DNA of 64,000 bases from Citrobacter farmeri (lineage in GTDB: Bacteria > Pseudomonadota > Gammaproteobacteria > Enterobacterales > Enterobacteriaceae), in assembly GCF_019048065.1 (NCBI RefSeq), contig NZ_CP077291.1, positions 2,976,001-3,040,000 on the forward strand. Direction: 5' to 3'. The notes below the pieces were generated by a model. The model had not been told where the DNA came from. It searched no databases and was given only the letters and a program-made list of their open reading frames with translations. Below, piece by piece: positions 1 through 8,768 of this stretch (positions are counted from its first letter, which is position 1; every line of letters starts with the position of its first letter). A program made the translations under genes and the position numbers.

Positions 1-818
1 AACATACCAACCTGGAAACACATTTCATTGACTCCAGCGGCCTGATCTCCTGGGATCTGTTCAAGCAGGATGCCGACTATCCGTTCGTTGACTGGAGCTT
101 CTCTGGTACCACAGAAGAAGAGTTCGCCACCCTGATGGCGATCTTCAACGCGGAAGATAAAGAAGTGTACATCGCCGATTACGAACACCTGGGCGTTTAC
201 GCCTGCCGGATCATCGTTCCAGGGATGTCTGATATTTATCCCGCTGAAGATTTGTGGCTCGCCAATAACAGCATGGGCAGCCATCTGCGCGAGACCCTCC
301 TCTCACTGCCGAACAGTGCCTGGGATAAAGAAGACTATCTCAACCTGATTGAACAGTTAGATGAAGAAGGGTTTGATGATTTCACCCGCGTTCGTGAACT
401 GTTAGGTCTGGCAACCGGATCGGATAACGGCTGGTACACCCTGCGTATTGGCGAGCTGAAAGCAATGCTGGCGCTGGCAGGTGGCGATCTGGAACAGGCG
501 CTGATCTGGACTGAATGGACGATGGAATTTAATGCGTCGATCTTTAGCGCTGAACGGGCGAATTACTACCGTTGCCTGCAAACGCTGCTGCTTTTGTCGC
601 AAGAAGAAGAGCGTGAACCGCTGCAATATCTGAACGCGTTTGTCCGCATGTATGGCGCTGCTGCGGTCGAAGCCGCCAGCGCAGCGTTGAGCGGCGAAGC
701 GGCCTTTTATGGTCTTCAGCCGGTAGACAGCGATCTGCATGCTTTCGCGTCACACCAGTCGCTGCTGAAGGCCTATGAGAAGTTGCAGCGCGCAAAATCT
801 TCATTCTGGTCAAAATAA
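1..818 (+). CDS. ycaO: YcaO, C-terminal part (5' end outside window)
   Basis: The frame is open from base 3 to the stop at 818, giving the last 271 residues. The K-12 protein is about 586 residues, so the ATP-binding YcaO cyclodehydratase-like core lies mostly upstream of the window. The visible part is the C-terminal helical (TPR-like) region, recognised by near-identity to E. coli YcaO around the segment FDDFTRVRELLGLATGSDNG. E. coli YcaO is linked to beta-methylthiolation of ribosomal protein S12 by RimO; its exact biochemical role is less clear. It sits upstream of focA as in E. coli and ends before a hairpin terminator. Identity is sure; function rests on the family. Confidence 0.95.
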   Translation, partial: HTNLETHFIDSSGLISWDLFKQDADYPFVDWSFSGTTEEEFATLMAIFNAEDKEVYIADYEHLGVYACRIIVPGMSDIYPAEDLWLANNSMGSHLRETLLSLPNSAWDKEDYLNLIEQLDEEGFDDFTRVRELLGLATGSDNGWYTLRIGELKAMLALAGGDLEQALIWTEWTMEFNASIFSAERANYYRCLQTLLLLSQEEEREPLQYLNAFVRMYGAAAVEAASAALSGEAAFYGLQPVDSDLHAFASHQSLLKAYEKLQRAKSSFWSK

Positions 819-870
819 AGACAATTAACCTGCGCTATGTAGGTTTAAATAATCGTCTGAGCTATATTAC

Positions 871-894
871 GGGGCGCTTTAAGTGCCCCGTTTT
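871..894 (+). terminator. Rho-independent terminator after ycaO
   Basis: GC-rich hairpin with arms GGGGCGC and GTGCCCC (one G-T pair) and a short loop, followed by GTTTTAC. It lies about 50 bases after the ycaO stop and separates ycaO from the focA control region. Confidence 0.75.
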
Positions 895-1003
895 ACTTAT
901 TTTTGGCCATCCGAAAATAAATGTAATAACAAGGTTAAATATTGGTAGTTGATATTACGCATTTTAACAGCCAGTTGTTACTTTGCCTGCCAATTACTCC
1001 ATA

Positions 1004-1013
1004 TTAATTAACT
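1004..1013 (-). promoter_or_regulatory. Candidate ArcA-P binding site upstream of focA
   Basis: On the minus strand the sequence reads AGTTAATTAA, a full match to the ArcA consensus [A/T]GTTAATTA[A/T]. It lies 210 bases before the focA start, in a region where ArcA activation is known in E. coli. The motif is short, so chance occurrence in AT-rich DNA is possible. Confidence 0.5.
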
Positions 1014-1074
1014 GGCCAGCAGACCCAGGAAGGAAAATTTTCAACTCATTTGCTAAATTTTAAAATTTATTTTT

Positions 1075-1088
1075 ATCATATAAATCAA
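1075..1088. promoter_or_regulatory. Candidate FNR-like site upstream of focA
   Basis: Sequence ATCAT-ATAA-ATCAA matches 8 of 10 fixed bases of TTGAT-N4-ATCAA; the right half-site is perfect. It lies about 135 bases before the focA start codon. FNR control of this operon is established in E. coli; this particular site is inference. Confidence 0.4.
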
Positions 1089-1223
1089 TAAATTACACCG
1101 TAATTGCATAAAAACCATGCGCATTACGGGCCTATAAGCCAGGCGAGATATGATCTACATCAATTTCTCATCTATAATGCTTTGTTAGTATCTCGTCGCC
1201 GACTTAATAAAGAGAGAGTTAGT

Positions 1224-2081
1224 GTGAAAGCTGACAACCCTTTTGATCTTTTACTCCCTGCAGCAATGGCCAAAGTGGCCGAAGAGGCAGGCGTCTATAA
1301 AGCAACGAAACATCCGCTTAAGACTTTCTTCCTGGCAATTACTGCCGGTGTGTTCATTTCCATCGCCTTTGTTTTCTATATCACCGCAACGACCGGTACA
1401 GGTACGATGCCCTTTGGTATGGCGAAACTGATTGGCGGTATCTGCTTCTCTCTGGGGTTGATTCTTTGCGTCATCTGCGGTGCAGATCTCTTTACGTCAA
1501 CCGTGTTGATTGTCGTCGCCAAAGCCAGTGGTCGTATCACCTGGGGTCAGTTGGCGAAAAACTGGCTCAACGTCTATTTTGGTAACCTGGTTGGTTGCTT
1601 GCTCTTTGTGCTGTTGATGTGGCTTTCTGGCGAATATATGGTCGCCAACGGCCAGTGGGGAATGAACGTCCTGCAAACCGCCGACCACAAAATGCACCAT
1701 ACTTTTATTGAAGCCGTCAGTCTCGGTATCCTCGCAAACCTGATGGTCTGCCTGGCCGTATGGATGAGCTATTCAGGCCGTAGCCTGATGGATAAAGCGT
1801 TTATCATGGTATTACCGGTTGCGATGTTTGTTGCCAGCGGTTTTGAGCACAGTATCGCAAACATGTTTATGATCCCAATGGGTATTGTAATCCGTGATCT
1901 CGCAACACCGGAGTTCTGGAGCGCAGTTGGCTCGACGCCGGAAAATTTTTCTCACCTGACCGCGATGAACTTCATCACTGATAACCTGATTCCGGTTACG
2001 ATCGGCAACATTATCGGCGGGGGTTTGTTGGTTGGGTTGACATACTGGGTCATTTATCTGCGTGATAACGATCATCATTAA
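1224..2081 (+). CDS. focA: Formate channel FocA
   Basis: Inner-membrane pentameric formate/nitrite-family channel that exports or imports formate made by pyruvate formate-lyase during mixed-acid fermentation. The product is 285 residues with the family's six hydrophobic segments and the conserved GFEHSIANMF segment holding the pore histidine. The start chosen is GTG at 1224: it follows a purine-rich AGAGAG site, begins MKADNPFDLLLP as in E. coli FocA and gives the E. coli length. An upstream in-frame extension to 1104 is unconserved. pflB follows after 58 bases, as in the known focA-pflB operon. Confidence 0.97.
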   Translation: MKADNPFDLLLPAAMAKVAEEAGVYKATKHPLKTFFLAITAGVFISIAFVFYITATTGTGTMPFGMAKLIGGICFSLGLILCVICGADLFTSTVLIVVAKASGRITWGQLAKNWLNVYFGNLVGCLLFVLLMWLSGEYMVANGQWGMNVLQTADHKMHHTFIEAVSLGILANLMVCLAVWMSYSGRSLMDKAFIMVLPVAMFVASGFEHSIANMFMIPMGIVIRDLATPEFWSAVGSTPENFSHLTAMNFITDNLIPVTIGNIIGGGLLVGLTYWVIYLRDNDHH

Positions 2082-2139
2082 TCTCTGATGACCGCCACAC
2101 GCAGTAAATAAAAAATCCACTTAAGAAGGTAGGTGTTAC

Positions 2140-4422
2140 ATGTCCGAGCTTAATGAAAAGTTAGCCACAGCCTGGGAAGGTTTTACCAAAGGTGACTGGC
2201 AGAATGAAGTAAACGTCCGTGACTTCATTCAGAAAAACTACACTCCGTACGAGGGTGACGAGTCCTTCCTGGCTGGCGCGACTGATGCGACCACTGCACT
2301 GTGGGACAGCGTGATGGAAGGCGTTAAACAGGAAAACCGCACTCACGCGCCTGTTGACTTTGACACCTCTGTTGCTTCCACCATCACTTCTCACGACGCT
2401 GGCTATATCAACAAAGCCCTTGAGAAGATTGTTGGTCTGCAAACTGAAGCTCCGCTGAAACGTGCGATCATCCCGTTCGGTGGTATCAAAATGGTTGAAG
2501 GTTCCTGCAAAGCGTATAACCGCGAGCTGGACCCAATGCTGAAAAAAATCTTCACTGAATATCGTAAAACCCACAACCAGGGTGTTTTCGATGTTTACAC
2601 CAAAGACATTCTGAACTGCCGTAAATCCGGTGTTCTGACTGGTCTGCCAGATGCGTATGGCCGTGGTCGTATCATCGGTGACTACCGTCGCGTTGCGCTG
2701 TACGGTATCGACTTCCTGATGAAAGATAAATACGCTCAGTTCGTCTCTCTGCAGTCTGACCTGGAAAACGGCGTAAACCTGGAAGCGACTATCCGTCTGC
2801 GTGAAGAAATTGCTGAACAGCACCGTGCGCTGGGTCAGATCAAAGAGATGGCTGCTAAATATGGCTGCGATATCTCTGGTCCGGCAACCAACGCTCAGGA
2901 AGCTATTCAGTGGACTTACTTCGGCTACCTGGCCGCAGTTAAATCTCAGAACGGCGCTGCAATGTCCTTCGGTCGTGTCTCCACCTTCCTGGATGCATAC
3001 ATCGAACGTGACCTGAAAGCAGGTAAAATCACAGAGCAAGACGCTCAGGAAATGATTGACCACCTGGTCATGAAACTGCGTATGGTTCGCTTCCTGCGTA
3101 CTCCGGAATATGATGAACTGTTCTCCGGCGACCCGATTTGGGCAACCGAATCTATCGGTGGTATGGGCGTTGATGGCCGTACTCTGGTTACCAAAAACAG
3201 CTTCCGCTTCCTGAATACCCTGTACACCATGGGTCCGTCTCCGGAGCCGAACATCACCGTTCTGTGGTCTGAAAAACTGCCTCTGAACTTCAAGAAATTC
3301 GCCGCTAAAGTGTCCATCGACACCTCTTCTCTGCAGTATGAGAACGATGACCTGATGCGTCCGGACTTCAACAACGACGACTACGCTATCGCTTGCTGCG
3401 TAAGCCCGATGATCGTTGGTAAACAAATGCAGTTCTTTGGTGCGCGTGCAAACCTGGCGAAAACCATGCTGTACGCAATCAACGGCGGCGTTGATGAAAA
3501 ACTGAAAATGCAGGTTGGCCCGAAATCAGAACCGATCAAAGGCGACGTTCTGAAGTTCGACGAAGTAATGGATCGTATGGATCACTTCATGGACTGGCTG
3601 GCTAAGCAGTATGTCACCGCGCTGAACGTTATCCACTACATGCACGACAAGTACAGCTACGAAGCTTCTCTGATGGCGCTGCACGACCGTGACGTTATCC
3701 GCACCATGGCATGTGGTATCGCAGGTCTGTCCGTTGCGGCTGACTCCCTGTCTGCTATCAAATATGCGAAAGTTAAACCGATTCGTGACGAAGACGGTCT
3801 GGCTATCGACTTCGAAATCGAAGGCGAATACCCGCAGTTTGGTAACAACGATGCTCGCGTTGATGACATGGCGGTTGACCTGGTTGAACGTTTCATGAAG
3901 AAAATTCAGAAACTGAAAACCTACCGTGATGCTATCCCGACTCAGTCTGTTCTGACCATCACCTCTAACGTTGTGTATGGTAAGAAAACCGGTAACACCC
4001 CAGATGGTCGTCGTGCTGGCGCGCCGTTCGGACCAGGTGCTAACCCGATGCACGGTCGTGACCAGAAAGGTGCGGTTGCCTCTCTGACCTCCGTCGCTAA
4101 ACTGCCGTTTGCTTACGCGAAAGATGGTATCTCTTATACCTTCTCTATCGTTCCGAACGCACTGGGTAAAGACGACGAAGTTCGTAAGACTAACCTTGCC
4201 GGTCTGATGGATGGTTACTTCCATCATGAAGCGTCCATCGAAGGTGGTCAGCACCTGAACGTGAACGTAATGAACCGTGAAATGCTGCTGGACGCGATGG
4301 AACATCCGGAAAAATATCCGCAGTTGACCATCCGTGTATCCGGTTACGCAGTACGTTTTAACTCCCTGACGAAAGAACAGCAGCAGGACGTTATTACTCG
4401 TACCTTCACTCAGACCATGTAA
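2140..4422 (+). CDS. pflB: Pyruvate formate-lyase (formate C-acetyltransferase)
   Basis: Cytoplasmic glycyl-radical enzyme that converts pyruvate and CoA to acetyl-CoA and formate under anoxia. At 760 residues it has the same length as E. coli PflB. Visible are the two adjacent catalytic cysteines in IACCVSPM (about residues 419-420) and the C-terminal glycyl-radical motif RVSGYAVRF (glycine about 735). AAGAAGG ahead of the ATG is a good ribosome site. Long antisense frames are by-products of strong codon bias. A terminator follows at 4462 and its activase gene pflA lies next. Confidence 0.98.
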   Translation: MSELNEKLATAWEGFTKGDWQNEVNVRDFIQKNYTPYEGDESFLAGATDATTALWDSVMEGVKQENRTHAPVDFDTSVASTITSHDAGYINKALEKIVGLQTEAPLKRAIIPFGGIKMVEGSCKAYNRELDPMLKKIFTEYRKTHNQGVFDVYTKDILNCRKSGVLTGLPDAYGRGRIIGDYRRVALYGIDFLMKDKYAQFVSLQSDLENGVNLEATIRLREEIAEQHRALGQIKEMAAKYGCDISGPATNAQEAIQWTYFGYLAAVKSQNGAAMSFGRVSTFLDAYIERDLKAGKITEQDAQEMIDHLVMKLRMVRFLRTPEYDELFSGDPIWATESIGGMGVDGRTLVTKNSFRFLNTLYTMGPSPEPNITVLWSEKLPLNFKKFAAKVSIDTSSLQYENDDLMRPDFNNDDYAIACCVSPMIVGKQMQFFGARANLAKTMLYAINGGVDEKLKMQVGPKSEPIKGDVLKFDEVMDRMDHFMDWLAKQYVTALNVIHYMHDKYSYEASLMALHDRDVIRTMACGIAGLSVAADSLSAIKYAKVKPIRDEDGLAIDFEIEGEYPQFGNNDARVDDMAVDLVERFMKKIQKLKTYRDAIPTQSVLTITSNVVYGKKTGNTPDGRRAGAPFGPGANPMHGRDQKGAVASLTSVAKLPFAYAKDGISYTFSIVPNALGKDDEVRKTNLAGLMDGYFHHEASIEGGQHLNVNVMNREMLLDAMEHPEKYPQLTIRVSGYAVRFNSLTKEQQQDVITRTFTQTM

Positions 4423-4461
4423 TGTGTTTTGACTGAAATCACGCGTTAAAAGGCGTACAAT

Positions 4462-4489
4462 AAAGGCTCCACGGAAGTGGGGCCTTTTT
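4462..4489 (+). terminator. Terminator after pflB
   Basis: Hairpin with arms around AAAGGCTCCAC and GTGGGGCCTTT, loop GGAA, then a T run. It lies 40 bases after the pflB stop and about 140 before pflA, so pflA may depend on read-through or its own promoter. Confidence 0.8.
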
Positions 4490-4626
4490 AACAGGTCGTT
4501 TCCCAAACACAGCCTGTTTTGTCAGCTATCTATACTCAATGGATAACCGCCAAAACAGACTCGACACAGCCAATGAGCTGTGCACCAACACGGCCCCGGA
4601 TGGGCCACACCTGGAGAAACACCGCA

Positions 4627-5367
4627 ATGTCAGTTATTGGTCGCATTCACTCCTTTGAATCCTGTGGTACCGTTGACGGCCCGGGCATCCGCTTTATTAC
4701 TTTCTTCCAGGGCTGCCTGATGCGCTGCCTGTATTGCCATAACCGCGATACGTGGGACACGCATGGTGGTAAAGAAGTCACCGTTGACGAACTGATGAAA
4801 GAGGTCGTGACCTATCGCCACTTTATGAACGCATCCGGCGGCGGCGTAACGGCATCTGGGGGGGAAGCTATCCTGCAAGCGGAATTTGTTCGTGACTGGT
4901 TCCGTGCCTGTAAGAAAGAAGGTATCCATACCTGTCTGGATACTAACGGTTTTGTTCGCCGCTACGACCCGGTCATTGATGAACTGCTGGAGGTCACCGA
5001 TCTGGTGATGCTCGACCTTAAACAGATGAATGATGAGATCCACCAGAATCTGGTCGGCGTGTCCAATCACCGTACGCTGGAGTTTGCCCGCTACCTGGCA
5101 AACAAAGATATCAACGTGTGGATCCGTTACGTCGTGGTGCCAGGCTGGTCCGACGATGATGACTCAGCGCACCGACTCGGTGAATTTACCCGCGACATGG
5201 GCAACGTTGAGAAAATTGAGCTCCTGCCCTATCACGAGCTGGGTAAACACAAATGGGTGGCGATGGGCGAAGAGTACAAACTGGATGGTGTGCATCCGCC
5301 GAAGAAAGAAACGATGGAACGCGTTAAAGGAATTCTTGAGCAGTACGGTCATAAAGTAATGTACTAA
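4627..5367 (+). CDS. pflA: Pyruvate formate-lyase-activating enzyme (radical SAM)
   Basis: Iron-sulfur protein that uses S-adenosylmethionine to put the radical on the PflB glycine. The product is 246 residues, the E. coli length. The radical-SAM motif CLMRCLYC gives cysteines 30, 34 and 37 for the 4Fe-4S cluster, and an [11 protein letters not shown] segment follows, typical of the family. The ATG at 4627 is chosen because it starts [20 protein letters not shown] as in E. coli; an upstream in-frame extension to 4519 is unconserved. Its 3' end faces a minus-strand regulator across a REP element. Confidence 0.97.
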   Translation: MSVIGRIHSFESCGTVDGPGIRFITFFQGCLMRCLYCHNRDTWDTHGGKEVTVDELMKEVVTYRHFMNASGGGVTASGGEAILQAEFVRDWFRACKKEGIHTCLDTNGFVRRYDPVIDELLEVTDLVMLDLKQMNDEIHQNLVGVSNHRTLEFARYLANKDINVWIRYVVVPGWSDDDDSAHRLGEFTRDMGNVEKIELLPYHELGKHKWVAMGEEYKLDGVHPPKKETMERVKGILEQYGHKVMY

Positions 5368-5379
5368 GTTTCGCCGCCA

Positions 5380-5407
5380 GGCCTGATAAGCGCAGCGCTA
5401 TCAGGCC
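5380..5407. repeat. REP-type palindrome between pflA and the rpiR-family gene
   Basis: GGCCTGATA and TATCAGGCC form 9-base inverted arms around a GC-rich centre, the usual core of enterobacterial REP elements. It lies between convergent genes, where REPs commonly sit, and may protect or end both messages. Confidence 0.75.
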
Positions 5408-5426
5408 ATAATTCACCCCAAATGCA

Positions 5427-6275
5427 TTACGACATAAAATATTCCGACAGCTTACTTGCCACACTCTCAATTGAGAAAATACTTTTCTGATGCGCTTTAC
5501 GGCACTCCGCGTAGCGCTCATCCTGCTCTTCCAGTGCCGTTAGCACCCGATCTGCCACCATCATCGCGCCAGCGATCTCAGCAAAGCCATATTCCCCTTC
5601 TCCCTTCAGCGCGACAGCTGCCTGTAAATTCCAGTCTGAAAGTCGGCTGAGCGGCGCAAACGTGCCTCGCGTCAGCGAAAGTATGCGCGTGCCCTGTTGC
5701 TTCGCGAGGGTGAGCGCCTGCATCATATCTGTGGAGGTCTGTTCGGTATGCACCACGATAATGCCTTGACTTTGCGCTTCAGCGTTCACTGAGGAGGTCG
5801 TGAGATAAAATCGATCGACAAAGCTCGCCGCTTTACCCATTTTTATCAGGTTCATCTGTAAAAAAAGCGCCACCGGTACAGCCGTTCCAACCGCGTAAAT
5901 CGCAACATTACTGACCTGATTTAACCAGGCTGCCGCGGCCTGCAATTCTTGCGAATTTATGATGGCATAGCTGTCACGGATACTCGCCACCACCGCTGAT
6001 ATTTCTTCATTGCCCTGCGCTTCAGGTCGTGCCGCACCTTGTTCCACGGCCAGTGCCGTTCTGAAATCGGAAAAACCTTTGAAACCAAACGCCCGGCAAA
6101 AACGCGTAATACTTCCTTCGCTGGTTTCGATTGAATCAGCCAACTCTGTAATGGTGTGCCGCATCACAAAGTCGGGATTCTCTGTCACGAAGCGACTCAC
6201 TTTTTCCAGGATCGGACTGAGACCGGAAGCTTCATTCCTGATATTTATCAGTAGGTTAGTATTAATCTGACTCAT
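5427..6275 (-). CDS. RpiR/MurR-family transcriptional regulator of the PTS/transketolase locus
   Basis: Predicted DNA-binding regulator of 282 residues. The N-terminal third (about residues 15-80) fits the RpiR helix-turn-helix domain, including ELADSIETSEGSITRFCRAFGFKGFSDFR. The C-terminal half resembles a SIS sugar-phosphate-binding domain (NVAIYAVGTAVPVALFLQMNL, and GIIVVHTEQTSTDMMQALTLA). RpiR-family proteins usually sense a sugar phosphate and control an adjacent catabolic operon. It is divergent from the PTS genes across 121 bases, so it likely regulates them and perhaps itself. Whether it represses or activates, and its ligand, cannot be told from sequence. Confidence 0.88.
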   Translation of the reverse strand: MSQINTNLLINIRNEASGLSPILEKVSRFVTENPDFVMRHTITELADSIETSEGSITRFCRAFGFKGFSDFRTALAVEQGAARPEAQGNEEISAVVASIRDSYAIINSQELQAAAAWLNQVSNVAIYAVGTAVPVALFLQMNLIKMGKAASFVDRFYLTTSSVNAEAQSQGIIVVHTEQTSTDMMQALTLAKQQGTRILSLTRGTFAPLSRLSDWNLQAAVALKGEGEYGFAEIAGAMMVADRVLTALEEQDERYAECRKAHQKSIFSIESVASKLSEYFMS

Positions 6276-6396
6276 TTTTAGCCTTTTTGCTCAAAATGCA
6301 AACACAATCACATCTTTCTGCTCACGTAGAGATAATAATTTTTTTCACGTTACGCGCAACGGAAAATAATTATTTTTACACTTCAGGAGAAAGCAG
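6276..6396. promoter_or_regulatory. Divergent promoter region of the rpiR-like gene and the PTS operon
   Basis: The 121-base gap holds two things of note. At 6297-6312 is a CRP-like site, TGCAA-N6-TCACA, 8 of 10 to the consensus TGTGA-N6-TCACA. At about 6331-6378 is an imperfect AT-rich inverted repeat (AATAATTTTTTTC and GGAAAATAATTATTTTT), a possible operator for the regulator. AGGAGA precedes the first PTS gene. Roles are inferred from position only. Confidence 0.5.
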
Positions 6397-6672
6397 ATGA
6401 AAGGTCTGATTGTCTGTCGTACCGGCATGGGCAGTTCCTTAATGCTCAAAATCAAAGCGCAAAAAATCATCGATAAGTATGGCTGGGATATCGAACTTGA
6501 ACACGATGTCTTGTCAGGGCTTGCTACCTGGCAAGGCATTGATTTTGTTCTTACCATGCGCGATCTCACCGATGAAATCGAGGCGGCTGGATTTCGGGCC
6601 ATCGGTATAACCGACTTGATGAATAGCGAAGAAATGGAAACCGCGCTCACCAGCGTAATTCAGGGCAACTAA
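6397..6672 (+). CDS. PTS IIB component, ascorbate/galactitol type
   Basis: Small cytoplasmic phosphocarrier of 91 residues. It starts MKGLIVCRTGMGSSLMLK: Cys7 followed by an R-T-GMGSS phosphate loop is the phosphorylation site typical of lactate-sized IIB proteins of the ascorbate and galactitol families. It receives phosphate from IIA and passes it to the sugar held by IIC. The IIC gene follows after 17 bases with its own GGAGG site. Family assignment is good; the sugar is unknown. Confidence 0.88.
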   Translation: MKGLIVCRTGMGSSLMLKIKAQKIIDKYGWDIELEHDVLSGLATWQGIDFVLTMRDLTDEIEAAGFRAIGITDLMNSEEMETALTSVIQGN

Positions 6673-6689
6673 CCTCTCCCGGAGGCAAC

Positions 6690-7955
6690 ATGGATCTCCT
6701 CAGGTTTATTGTATTCGACATTCTGGGTGTAACCCCACTTTTAGTTGGATTTATTGCACTCATTGGTTTGCTGATCCAACGTAAGCCAATTGAAAAAGTA
6801 CTATCCGGCACCTTCAAAACCATTGTCGGCTTCCTGGTCTTCGCGGGTGGCGCCGGACTGGCGGTCACCTCGTTGGGTAATTTTCAGACCTTATTCAGCG
6901 ATGGATTCGGACTAAAAGGTGTCATGCCTCTGGCGGAAGCATTAACGGGTCTGGCACAAACAAAGTTCGCCATGTGCGTTTCGTTGATCATGGTTATCGG
7001 CTTCGGCTGGAACCTGTTTTTTGCCCGGTTCACCCCTTTCAAGTACATCTTTTTGACCGGTCAACATAACCTGTATCTCTCCGCGCTGCTTACGGTAACG
7101 CTGAAAGCATTAGGTTACAGTGATGGCATTACGATTATCGTCGGTTCTGTGCTACTGGGGCTGGCCGCCTGTATCTATCCTGCCATCGCCCAACCGTGGA
7201 TGCGTAAGATTACCGGTAATGACGAAATTGCTATGGGCCATTACGTCACGCTGGCTTATGCCGCTTCTGGCTGGATCGGCTCGAAAGTGGGCGATCCCAA
7301 AGAATCGACGGAGAAACTTAACCTGCCGGGATGGCTGGGGATTTTTAAAGACTACATTGTCTCGGTTTCCATCTCAGTCAGTATTTTCTATTACATCGCA
7401 GCACTGGCAGCCGGGAAAACCGCAGTCACTGCAGTGGCTGGAGGAATGCACTGGCTGGTCTATCCCCTGTTTCAGTCACTGACCTTTACCGCTTCGCTTT
7501 ACATCATCATTACCGGGGTACGTTTGTTACTCTCAGAAATTGTTCCGGCCTTTCTTGGGATCTCGGAAAAATTTATCCCAAACGCTAAGCCGGCGCTCGA
7601 CTGTCCGGTCGTATTCCCCTATGCGCCAACCGCCACCGTACTCGGTTTTATTTCCTCATTTGTCGGCGGACTGGTGGTGATGGGCATACTCGCCCTGATT
7701 GGTCAGACGGTGATCATCCCGGTTGCCATCCCCTATTTCTTCATTGGGGCAACGGCCGCTGTATTCGGTAACGCATCAGGTGGCTGGAAAGGCGCGGTGG
7801 TAGGGAGTTTTATTACCGGCATTCTTATCGGAGTCGGTCCTGCGCTTATCTACCCCATTATGGAATCGGTCGGACTGTCCGGCACCAGCTTCCCGGAAAC
7901 TGACTTTGTTGTCCTCGGGCTCGCCGTGTATTACCTCGGCAAAATGCTGCCCTGA
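6690..7955 (+). CDS. PTS IIC permease, ascorbate-type (UlaA/SgaT family)
   Basis: Integral membrane sugar channel of the phosphotransferase system, 421 residues with about ten hydrophobic stretches. It looks like the UlaA/SgaT family: an N-terminal LGVTPLLVGFIALIGLLIQR segment, a GTFKTIVGFLVFAGGAGL segment and a GQHNLYLS motif. It would move a sugar across the inner membrane while IIB phosphorylates it. K-12 UlaA is about 465 residues, so this is a shorter paralogue. None of the L-ascorbate degradation genes (ulaDEFG) is nearby, which argues against ascorbate as substrate. The transketolase genes start 12 bases downstream. Confidence 0.87.
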   Translation: MDLLRFIVFDILGVTPLLVGFIALIGLLIQRKPIEKVLSGTFKTIVGFLVFAGGAGLAVTSLGNFQTLFSDGFGLKGVMPLAEALTGLAQTKFAMCVSLIMVIGFGWNLFFARFTPFKYIFLTGQHNLYLSALLTVTLKALGYSDGITIIVGSVLLGLAACIYPAIAQPWMRKITGNDEIAMGHYVTLAYAASGWIGSKVGDPKESTEKLNLPGWLGIFKDYIVSVSISVSIFYYIAALAAGKTAVTAVAGGMHWLVYPLFQSLTFTASLYIIITGVRLLLSEIVPAFLGISEKFIPNAKPALDCPVVFPYAPTATVLGFISSFVGGLVVMGILALIGQTVIIPVAIPYFFIGATAAVFGNASGGWKGAVVGSFITGILIGVGPALIYPIMESVGLSGTSFPETDFVVLGLAVYYLGKMLP

Positions 7956-7967
7956 TAAGGAGTAAAA

Positions 7968-8768
7968 ATGAATATTGATGAACTGAAATCGCATGCGCTG
8001 TCCGCTCGCCGCGATATTGTGAGCATGATATATGAATCCGGAATCGGCCATCCAGGTGGAGCGCTCTCCGTTGTCGATATCCTGACCTGGATTTACCACC
8101 AGGAAGTCGATCTGGACTCCACTCCACGCGCCAGAGTAGTCATGAGCAAAGGTCATGCTGTTGCTGCGCAATACGCGATGCTGTACCAGAAAGGGAAAAT
8201 AGACCGAAGTGAATTTAACACCTTTCGCCAGATTAATTCGCGCTTACAGGGGCACCCCAGCGTGAAATCGCTCCCGGAGGTTGATGCCACCACCGGGCTC
8301 CTGGGTCAGGGGCTCTCCGTCGCGCTGGGGATGGCGGCAGCAAAAAAGAAAGCTCAGGATCCGCACCGTGTCTTCGCCATAATTGGCGACGGCGAAATGC
8401 ATGAAGGTCAGATTTGGGAGTCATTGCAGCAGGCCAGCCACATGAAGATGGATAATCTGGTGGCCGTTATCGACTACAACGGCTTTTCCTCACACGATCC
8501 CGTCAACCAGGTCATCAATCTGGAACCCTTGGCCGATAAAATCCGCAGCTTCGGCTGGCATGTGCTTGAGATACAAAATGGCAACGATATGCACCAGGTT
8601 GCCGACACATTGATGCTTTCACGTCACCTCAAAGGCAAACCCGTGGCCATTGTTGCTCATACGGTCAAAGGCAGCGGCGTTAGCTATATGGAAAACAACG
8701 GTGACTGGCATTCAAAAACCCCAAGCGCAGAGCAATATCAGCAGGCAATGGAGGAGTTACAGTCATGA
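7968..8768 (+). CDS. Transketolase, N-terminal (thiamine diphosphate-binding) subunit
   Basis: The 266-residue product matches the first half of transketolase. It has the GIGHPGGALSVVDIL segment and the thiamine diphosphate motif GDGEMHEGQIWESL followed about 25 residues later by an asparagine. It lacks the pyrimidine and C-terminal domains, which the next gene supplies, so the enzyme is a two-subunit transketolase. It would transfer a two-carbon ketol unit from a ketose phosphate to an aldose phosphate. Translation is coupled: the stop overlaps the next ATG (ATGA at 8765). Start GAGT-AAA-ATG has a ribosome site GGAG. The exact substrate is open. Confidence 0.9.
   Translation: MNIDELKSHALSARRDIVSMIYESGIGHPGGALSVVDILTWIYHQEVDLDSTPRARVVMSKGHAVAAQYAMLYQKGKIDRSEFNTFRQINSRLQGHPSVKSLPEVDATTGLLGQGLSVALGMAAAKKKAQDPHRVFAIIGDGEMHEGQIWESLQQASHMKMDNLVAVIDYNGFSSHDPVNQVINLEPLADKIRSFGWHVLEIQNGNDMHQVADTLMLSRHLKGKPVAIVAHTVKGSGVSYMENNGDWHSKTPSAEQYQQAMEELQS

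Larger units (their letters stand above)
895..1223 (+). promoter_or_regulatory. focA-pflB control region
   Basis: AT-rich stretch of about 330 bases with no convincing gene. The focA frame extends upstream to 1104, but residues before the GTG at 1224 do not resemble FocA. In E. coli the corresponding region carries several anaerobic promoters activated by ArcA and FNR. Two candidate operators are listed separately (ArcA at 1004-1013, FNR-like at 1075-1088). Exact transcription starts cannot be placed by eye. Confidence 0.6.

Noticed and set aside
1104..1223. N-terminal extension of focA
   Set aside because: The 40 extra residues are unlike any FocA; GTG at 1224 has a ribosome site and gives the family length.
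2161..3426. Long antisense open frame (421 codons) inside pflB
   Set aside because: It lies wholly opposite a highly expressed conserved gene and has no ribosome site or recognisable domain. Strong codon bias commonly opens the opposite frame.
3526..4506. Second long antisense frame across the pflB 3' end
   Set aside because: Same cause as above; the translation is compositionally odd and matches no family I know.
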